From the NCBI RefSeq assembly GCF_004005565.1, contig NZ_SADD01000001.1, forward strand, positions 620,001 to 684,000: 64,000 bases of DNA, read 5' to 3'. The DNA is from Lujinxingia sediminis. GTDB taxonomy: Bacteria > Myxococcota_A > Bradymonadia > Bradymonadales > Bradymonadaceae. Below are positions 58,704-64,000 of the stretch, piece after piece; positions within the stretch are counted from its first letter, which is position 1; every line of letters begins with the position of its first letter. The notes below the pieces were generated by a model. It made no database searches. It saw only the letters and a list, made by a program, of their open reading frames with translations, and had not been told where the DNA came from. Both the position numbers and the translations under genes were made by a program.

Positions 58704-59831
58704 ATGACATTGCTGATCATTTATGCGCTTTTTGCGCTCGGGACGTCCTTTCTGTGTTCGCTGCTGGAGTCGGTGCTCCTGAGCGTCACTCCTTCCTACG
58801 TCGCGGCGCTTCGCAACGAGGGGCAGCCCATCGGCGAGCTCTTGCACCGGCTCAAGAGCGACGTGGATCGGCCGCTGGCGGCCATTTTGAGCGTGAACAC
58901 CATCGCCCATACCGTCGGTGCGGTGGGCGTCGGTGCGGAAGCCACCAAGATCTGGGGCGAGGGGTATGTCGGGGTGGTCTCGGCGGTGATGACCCTGGCG
59001 ATTCTCTTTTTGACCGAGATCATTCCGAAGACCGTCGGCGCAAACTACTGGCGAGGCTTGAGTGCTCCGGTCGCGCGTATGCTGCCGGTGTTGATCTTCA
59101 TCAGCTACCCGCTGGTGGTGGTCTCCCAGCTGCTGATGAAGCTGCTCTCCTCCAAAGAGGCGCAGCCTCAGCTGAGCCGCGAGGAGATGAGCGCGATGAC
59201 CGAGATCGGTGTGCAGGAGGGGGTGGTTGATATCGGGGAGTCGATTCTTCTGCAGAACGTGCTGCGCGTCGGGGCGTTGCGGGTGCGCGATATCATGACC
59301 CCGCGCACGGTGCTCCTGGCCGTGGAGCAGGATACCGCCATTGGCGAGTTTTTTGAGGCGCATCCCAACCCGGTGTTTTCGCGCATCCCGATTTACCGCG
59401 AGAAGGCCGATGAGATTGTCGGCTACGTCTTGAAAGGTGACCTTCTGCTGGATCTGGCGCGCGATCACGAAACCCGCAAACTTGTGGAGCATCGTCGCGA
59501 CATCAAGTTTGTGCCGGAGCACCTCTCGGTGCGCGAGCTTTTTGAGCTCTTTGTGGCCGAGCAGCACCATATCGCCGTGGTGGTCGACGAGTACGGCGGC
59601 ATCGCCGGGCTGGTGACCATGGAGGATGTGGTGGAGACGCTGCTGGGCCTGGAGATCGTCGACGAGTCGGATGTCGAGCAGGATATGCGCGATATGGCGC
59701 GCAAGCAGTGGCTGCGTCGCGCCAGGCGCATGGGTATTTCGACCGAGCAGTTTGAAAGCGTGACGGGCCAGGCCAGCGATGATGCGTCGCCGAGCACCGA
59801 GAAGGATGTGAGCGCTCACGAGGAGAAATGA
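58704..59831 (+). CDS. CNNM (DUF21) and CBS-pair membrane protein, HlyC/CorC family
   Basis: 375 residues. Four hydrophobic segments of the DUF21/CNNM domain (TEIIPKTVGANY is the family motif) are followed by a CBS pair (DIMTPRTVLLAVEQDT, QHHIAVVVDEYGGIAGLVTMEDVVE). Related proteins mediate Mg2+/Co2+ efflux or transport. The C-terminal CorC/HlyC transporter-associated domain is not evident. It ends 51 bp before a terminator. Confidence 0.9.
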   Translation: MTLLIIYALFALGTSFLCSLLESVLLSVTPSYVAALRNEGQPIGELLHRLKSDVDRPLAAILSVNTIAHTVGAVGVGAEATKIWGEGYVGVVSAVMTLAILFLTEIIPKTVGANYWRGLSAPVARMLPVLIFISYPLVVVSQLLMKLLSSKEAQPQLSREEMSAMTEIGVQEGVVDIGESILLQNVLRVGALRVRDIMTPRTVLLAVEQDTAIGEFFEAHPNPVFSRIPIYREKADEIVGYVLKGDLLLDLARDHETRKLVEHRRDIKFVPEHLSVRELFELFVAEQHHIAVVVDEYGGIAGLVTMEDVVETLLGLEIVDESDVEQDMRDMARKQWLRRARRMGISTEQFESVTGQASDDASPSTEKDVSAHEEK

Positions 59832-59882
59832 GCGTCGCGTTCCTGTTGAGATAGCCCCCCGAGTCTGCGCTCGTGGATCGAA

Positions 59883-59922
59883 GGCCCTGCTGGCTCCCTG
59901 GTGAGCCGCAGGGTCTTTTTTT
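59883..59922 (+). terminator. Terminator after the CNNM gene
   Basis: GGCCCTGC, a 1-base bulge and GGCTC (59883-59896) pair with GAGCC and GCAGGGTC (59903-59915), then seven T's. One G-U pair. Confidence 0.85.
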
Positions 59923-60000
59923 ATGCGACGCGACGACCCTGGCTCTGGAGTCGATGAGCGCCCGTGGGGTAAGGCATGAGCCTGAGAGGCAGCACGTCGG

Positions 60001-60220
60001 GGTGACGAAGGGGGCCTGAAGGGCGTGAGGTAGGCTTCGTGACGATGACGAAGGGTCGCTATTACCCATAAGGGGGTATTCGTAGCGGTGACGAAGGGGG
60101 CCTGAAGGGCGTGAGAAGGGCTTCGTGACGTCGACGAAAGGCCACGTTTGTCCGTAAGAGGGTATTCGTAGCGGTGACGAAGGGGGGCCTGAAGGCATGA
60201 GGCGGGCTTTGTCGCGTTGA
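60001..60220. repeat. 86-bp imperfect tandem repeats (three units) in intergenic DNA
   Basis: Units begin at 60001, 60087 and 60173, a spacing of exactly 86 bp; the third is incomplete and diverged. The first 29 bases, from GGTGACGAAGGGGGCCTGAA on, are the same in the first two units, as is the GGGTATTCGTAGC at the unit end. Within the first unit ACGAAG pairs with CTTCGT and CGCTA with TAGCG, so the RNA could fold into two hairpins. 86 is not a multiple of three, so it is not a repeated coding sequence. Confidence 0.85.
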
Positions 60221-60233
60221 CGCGGGAACAAAA

Positions 60234-60263
60234 ACGCCCCGGCCGCGAGAGCGGCCGGGGCGT
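60234..60263 (-). terminator. Terminator of the beta-barrel gene (minus strand)
   Basis: ACGCCCCGGCCGC pairs perfectly with GCGGCCGGGGCGT over a 4-base loop. Read on the minus strand the stem is followed by a run of T's (plus-strand A's 60230-60234). Confidence 0.9.
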
Positions 60264-60325
60264 CTGTGGCTTCAGGTCAGGAGCAGGAGCTCGCTAAGCG
60301 AGGGCCTGCTCCCGCCGGGTGTGGC

Positions 60326-61567
60326 TTAGAAGCGGTAACCCGCGGCCACCGAGGTGAACATGCCACCGCCGGCGCCACCGAGGAAGTCGGGGCCGTTGGT
60401 GATGAAGCCGGCCTGGAAGGCGCCGTCGAGGGTGAAGTCACCCAGCTCGATGCCGAGGCCAGCGCGCCAGCCGAAGTCGCTGGTGCGCACGTTGGCGGTT
60501 TCGGTGTCACGCACGTTGTTGCCGGCGTTGGGGTCACGCTCGAAGGAGTTCGTCGCACCGATGAAGGTGTACTGAGCGCCGGTGCGGAAGTAGAGCCAGT
60601 CGAGGAGCTGGATGTCCGCGGCGACATGCAGACCCGGGGTCAGGTAGGTGGTGAGACGCTGGCTGTCGAAGTCGGCGTCGGTGTCGGGGTCGGTGCCTTC
60701 GGTGGCCACACCGAAGAGGGCGTAACCGGCCAGGGTGGTGTTTTCTTTGACTTCAAAGACCGGACCGACGCCGGCCATGATGCCGAAGGCGCTGGCGCTG
60801 GCTTCGTTGCTGGAGGTCTCGTTGCCGTTGGCGTCGTAGGTGCGACCGGTGGCGCCTTCGCTCTCGAAGGTCACGTCGCCGAGGATGCCCAGGCTGGTGC
60901 GATCATCCATCGGGACGAAGGCGCGGGCGGTGGCGCCGATGGCCAGGCGAGAGTGGTCGATGACGTCGTCGCCACCATTGATCTGGTTGCCGGAGTTGAA
61001 CTGAATGTTCAGGCCGGTGTCCACGCGGGTATCGCCCATCATGGAGTAGCCCAGGGTCAGGCCCACAAAGTTGTGGGTCTGAGCGTCGACGACGTCTTCG
61101 GCATCAACGTTGCGCTGCCCACCGTTGCCCACCGAGAGGCGCGCACCGGCGGAGCCAGCGCCCAGGTCGAAGCCGGCGAAGAGATCCACAATGGTGTGGG
61201 GCTGAGGGCTGATCGGCGCCAGCGGGTTGCCGATATTACCCAGGTTGGGGTGGCCCAGGTTGTAAGGGTAGCTCTGCGCGCTGAAGAGATCCCCGCGGTA
61301 GATGCCCAGACCGAAGACCATCGCGTCGTTGCCGATCAGCGCCAGGCCGGAGCCCGAGTTCTGCGAGCCACCGTACTCCAGGCTGAGCAGGTTGTTGTAC
61401 TCGGTGGAGGTCTGGGGGAAGAGGTAGACGTCGTTCTTGTCGAGGATCAGACGGTTCTGGCCGAGGCTGGCGCGACGGGCGGCGTCGGCCTCCGGCACAA
61501 GGGTCAGGGTCATGGCGCCAGCGGCGGCCAGGGTGAACATCCATCGCAGTTGCGTATTCATCTTCAT
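60326..61567 (-). CDS. Outer-membrane beta-barrel protein
   Basis: 413 residues. Signal peptide with core MFTLAAAGAMTLTLV ends near ADA. The mature part is Gly/Asn/aromatic-rich with alternating strands and ends VAAGYRF, the terminal aromatic expected for Bam-dependent insertion. No specific family assigned; it may be a general porin or structural protein. GGAG lies 7 bases before the ATG at 61567. Strong hairpins in its leader and a strong terminator suggest a highly expressed single gene. Confidence 0.8.
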   Translation of the reverse strand: MKMNTQLRWMFTLAAAGAMTLTLVPEADAARRASLGQNRLILDKNDVYLFPQTSTEYNNLLSLEYGGSQNSGSGLALIGNDAMVFGLGIYRGDLFSAQSYPYNLGHPNLGNIGNPLAPISPQPHTIVDLFAGFDLGAGSAGARLSVGNGGQRNVDAEDVVDAQTHNFVGLTLGYSMMGDTRVDTGLNIQFNSGNQINGGDDVIDHSRLAIGATARAFVPMDDRTSLGILGDVTFESEGATGRTYDANGNETSSNEASASAFGIMAGVGPVFEVKENTTLAGYALFGVATEGTDPDTDADFDSQRLTTYLTPGLHVAADIQLLDWLYFRTGAQYTFIGATNSFERDPNAGNNVRDTETANVRTSDFGWRAGLGIELGDFTLDGAFQAGFITNGPDFLGGAGGGMFTSVAAGYRF

Positions 61568-62011
61568 GTACAGCTCCGTGTTTGCGACGCCGTGAGTGGC
61601 GTCCATCCAAAGCGGCCGGCAGCCGTGCCGGCCAACGATTCAAACGGTGATACAGTGACGACTAAACTTCTGCATGGTAGTACGCCGGGAGCAGGCGTTA
61701 AGGCCGTGTCTGCTGCGTGGAGAGCGCCTGTGGCGAGGTTGGCGTGCCGCGAGAATGCCTGTGCATGGTGCGCATTGTGTGGCCTGCGCGGGCATTCTCA
61801 TCATCGCTTCCATCGACATCACCTTCTGCTCATGGGTACTTCAACGTACATCTCATCCCGCGAATCGCGAGTTTTGTGGGGTCGGGTTTTCTCGGGTGTG
61901 AGACGGCGCCATCGTGCACACGTCATCGGGGCGGTGCAAGATGTTTTTTAGACACGTCGCGTCGTGACGGGCCAGTCATTTCAAGGGTTTACGAGTCTTT
62001 ACGAGGGTGTG
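61568..62011. other. 444-bp intergenic region with hairpin-rich leader of the barrel gene
   Basis: No coding region supported. The minus-strand leader of the barrel gene has two stems: GGCCGGCA (61614-61621) with 61626-61633, and GACGCC with GGCGTC nearer the gene. Such hairpins can protect an abundant mRNA. No confident promoter was recognised. Confidence 0.5.
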
Positions 62012-62530
62012 ATGGGACGAACAAGCGTAGGGCTGGTCTCAGATACGCACGGCTGGCTGGACGAAAAAGTCTGCGAGGTATTCAAAGACGTTGCGCATAT
62101 TGTGCACGCCGGCGATATCGGACAAGAGGCGGTGATACATCGCCTGGAGGAGGTGGCGCCGGTCACGGTGGTGCGGGGCAATATCGACGGTGGCGAGCTG
62201 CGTTTTTATCCCCTGGAGGCCAGCGTGATGGTCGCCAGCAAGAAGATCAGCGCGCTTCATATCGCGGGCTCGCCCAAACGCCCCCGGCCAGCGGCGCGGG
62301 AGCTGATCTCAAGGCTGAGGCCCGATGTGCTGGTGGTCGGGCACAGCCATATCCCGGTGGTGGGCAAGGTGGGGCCGACGCTCTGGATCAACCCCGGGGC
62401 TGCGGGGCGAGTGGGCTTTCATACGGAGCGCTACGCGGCGATTCTGCATATCGAGGACGATGGCAGCTTTGCGATGGACCGCGTGCTGCTGGGGCCGCGT
62501 AGCGCGTCGCTGGAGAAGGGCGATCGCTGA
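62012..62530 (+). CDS. YfcE/MJ0936-like metallophosphoesterase
   Basis: 172 residues. All metal-binding motifs are present in order: SDTHG, HAGDIG, RGNID, GHSHIP and NPGAAG. Members are di-metal phosphodiesterases of uncertain biological substrate. GAGGG precedes the ATG at 62012. It is convergent with the methyltransferase gene, 5 bp apart. Confidence 0.92.
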   Translation: MGRTSVGLVSDTHGWLDEKVCEVFKDVAHIVHAGDIGQEAVIHRLEEVAPVTVVRGNIDGGELRFYPLEASVMVASKKISALHIAGSPKRPRPAARELISRLRPDVLVVGHSHIPVVGKVGPTLWINPGAAGRVGFHTERYAAILHIEDDGSFAMDRVLLGPRSASLEKGDR

Positions 62531-62535
62531 GGCGA

Positions 62536-63150
62536 TTACGCGCGCTCAAAGATACCCAGCCACTCCATATCTTCGCGTCCGGGATGACTCAAACTCGGGG
62601 GTACGGGTTCGAGTCGACGAGTTTTGAAGTTCGCGGCGACGAGCGCCTCGACGCCGGCGGGGCGGAGGGGAAAGGGCGGGCCGTTGGCCATGCGTTCGGC
62701 CTCGCGCTGCGGGTCATCCTCGAGCACCGGGAAGATCAGCGTGGCGAGCAGGCCGCCCGGCGCGATGAGGGCGGCCATGCGCTCGGCCCAGCGGGGGCGA
62801 AGCGTGGGGTCGATGGCGCAGAGGAAGGTGTAATCCCATACGAGATCGAAGGGGGCGTGCAGATCGTCTTCGAAGAAGTCGCCGACCTGGTAGGGGGCGC
62901 GCTCCTCGGAGAGGTTCGCCACGTCGCGAAGCTCAAAGAAGCGCTTGCGGGCCGTCGGCGCGAGATCCAGGCCGCGGGCCTCCTGGAAGGTGCTGGCAAG
63001 GGTGATCACGTCATAGCCCGCGCCGCATCCCGGGACCAGCGCTCGCTCTCCCCGAAACTCGCCGCGTCTTACCAGATGTTGGAGAAGTGGCGAGGATTGG
63101 CCGGCATCCCAGCCGGTGCGTCCCTCGCGCCAGGCGTCTTCCCATGACAT
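62536..63150 (-). CDS. SAM-dependent methyltransferase, TPMT family
   Basis: 204 residues. SAM motif RALVPGCGAGYDVITLAS and the acidic post-I region (RGLDLAPTA). WREGRTGWDAGQSSPLLQHL at the start is typical of thiopurine methyltransferase-like proteins. Substrate probably a thiol, halide or selenium compound, but undetermined. The ATG at 63150 has AAGGA 5 bases upstream. It lies 25 bp after the symporter gene on the same strand. Confidence 0.9.
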   Translation of the reverse strand: MSWEDAWREGRTGWDAGQSSPLLQHLVRRGEFRGERALVPGCGAGYDVITLASTFQEARGLDLAPTARKRFFELRDVANLSEERAPYQVGDFFEDDLHAPFDLVWDYTFLCAIDPTLRPRWAERMAALIAPGGLLATLIFPVLEDDPQREAERMANGPPFPLRPAGVEALVAANFKTRRLEPVPPSLSHPGREDMEWLGIFERA

Positions 63151-63175
63151 ACGAATCCTTGAGTGAATGTGGGGG

Positions 63176-64000
63176 TTATGGGGTGGCGTAGGAGCCGTCT
63201 TCGCGCTCGGGGGCGAAGAGCTTGCTCTCGTCGATGGCGTCTTCGAAGTGGGCGATGGCGGTGGCGCCGATGGAGTCGCTCCAGACATTGATCATCGTGC
63301 GCATCATGTCGAGGGGGCGGTCGATGGCCCACAGAAGGGCGATGAGCTCCAGGGGCAGGCCCACGGCCTCGAAAATGATGACCATCATCACCAGGCCGGC
63401 GTGCGGGATGCCGGCCGCGCCGATGCTGACCATCAAGGCGAGCGCCACGATGGTGAGCTGGGTGGAGAAGGTGAGCACGAAGTCGGGGTTGGCGCTGGCG
63501 TAGACCTGGGCGATGAAGAGGACGGCGACGCATTCGTAGAGGGCGGTGCCGTCCATGTTGATCGTGGCGCCTAAGGGGAGCACAAAGCCGCCGACTTCGT
63601 TTTTGACGCCGACGGTATCTTCGAGCTGCTCAAGCGTCATGCCCAGGGTGCCGGCGGAGGAGGCGGTGGAGAAGGCCGTGAGCAGCGTGGCGCCCATCGC
63701 GCCGAGCACCCGGTAGGGGTTGCGGCGGGTGAGAAGCCAGAAGAGGAGCGGCAGGGTCACAAGCCCGTGCAGGAGCAGGGCGGCGGCGACCGTGCCCGCG
63801 TAGCCCACTACGCTTGTCAGGGCCTCCGGACCGGTGATGGCGAGCAGGCGGGCGATGAGCGCAGCGATGCCCACCGGGGCCAGGGCGATGATGAAGAGGG
63901 TCATCTTCATCATCACGGCAAACACAGCCTGAAAGAAGCCGTCGATCGTCTCCAGAAAGGGCTCATCAACCTGGAGGGTGAAGATCCCGAAGAGGATCGC
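63176..64000 (-). CDS. Dicarboxylate/amino-acid:cation symporter (DAACS), 5' end missing
   Basis: The frame runs off the right edge, so about 275 C-terminal residues are visible. Family motifs: TAFSTASSAGTLGMTLEQLE (the serine-rich hairpin), LPLGATINMDGTALYE (NMDGT motif) and AAGIPHAGLVMMVII. Members use Na+ or H+ to import glutamate, aspartate or C4-dicarboxylates across the inner membrane. The specific substrate is not certain. Confidence 0.92.
   Translation of the reverse strand, partial: AILFGIFTLQVDEPFLETIDGFFQAVFAVMMKMTLFIIALAPVGIAALIARLLAITGPEALTSVVGYAGTVAAALLLHGLVTLPLLFWLLTRRNPYRVLGAMGATLLTAFSTASSAGTLGMTLEQLEDTVGVKNEVGGFVLPLGATINMDGTALYECVAVLFIAQVYASANPDFVLTFSTQLTIVALALMVSIGAAGIPHAGLVMMVIIFEAVGLPLELIALLWAIDRPLDMMRTMINVWSDSIGATAIAHFEDAIDESKLFAPEREDGSYATP

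Noticed and set aside
60001..60220. CRISPR-like repeat array
   Set aside because: Repeats are 86 bp, diverged, without regular unique spacers, and no cas genes are present.
59503..60231. Minus-strand frame across the 86-bp repeats
   Set aside because: The repeat period is not a multiple of three, and the frame overlaps the CNNM gene; no family features.

Overview
The window is GC-rich, densely coded bacterial chromosome with mostly housekeeping genes. It looks like a member of the former Deltaproteobacteria, probably the myxobacterial/bradymonad side. This is an inference from several points: an elongation factor G of the mitochondrial/spirochaete-planctomycete-delta (spdEFG1) type, a fused YlxR-YlxQ protein, a haem cluster with a HemY-type protoporphyrinogen oxidase, a split nuo locus, and many small lipoproteins and secreted proteins. 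No phage, transposon, CRISPR array, rRNA or tRNA was found.

Layout. 1-2.6 kb: a truncated gene, an atypical NRAMP-family transporter and a TauE-type exporter, all on the minus strand. 2.8-7.7 kb: a lipoprotein M13 peptidase, a VOC protein, small secreted proteins, pcm and a small GNAT protein. 7.8-18.3 kb: a tightly packed minus-strand haem operon read as ccsA/hemX-hemA-hemC-hemD-hemE-hemG-hemB-hemH-hemL, preceded by a nitrilase-family amidase. It covers every step from glutamyl-tRNA to protohaem except coproporphyrinogen oxidation. 18.5-30.5 kb: the plus-strand translation operon rimP-nusA-ylxR-infB-rbfA-nrnA-truB, a saccharopine-dehydrogenase-like gene and tex. It is preceded by a promoter, a structured RNA and an intrinsic terminator, suggesting attenuation or a free small RNA.

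30.5-37.5 kb: trxB, a lipoprotein, glnA, glnB, an ATP-grasp protein and glutamate dehydrogenase, i.e. nitrogen assimilation. 37.5-41.2 kb: a probable metal-linked outer-membrane porin and lipoprotein pair with a palindromic operator-like region upstream, then a hemerythrin-domain protein and a GNAT protein. 41.2-50.5 kb: nuoE-F-J-K-L-M-N, the NADH-dehydrogenase module plus most of the membrane arm of complex I; nuoA-D and nuoG-I must lie elsewhere. 50.5-55.3 kb: a zinc-ribbon/FHA protein, ttcA-like gene and ftsK. 55.6-58.0 kb: fusA with a long leader. 58-64 kb: an FMN reductase, a CNNM/CBS membrane protein, 86-bp intergenic tandem repeats, an outer-membrane beta-barrel protein, a YfcE-like phosphoesterase, a TPMT-family methyltransferase and the 3' part of a dicarboxylate/cation symporter.

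The observations most worth following are the structured RNA/terminator in front of rimP, the 86-bp repeats, the double palindrome beside the porin gene, the NRAMP homologue lacking both metal-binding motifs, the apparent CTG start of ylxR, the 14-bp duplication at the hemC/hemD junction, and a possible frameshift in a small Cys-rich secreted protein. I found no clear previously undescribed multi-gene system; the metal-linked porin/lipoprotein pair is the nearest candidate.
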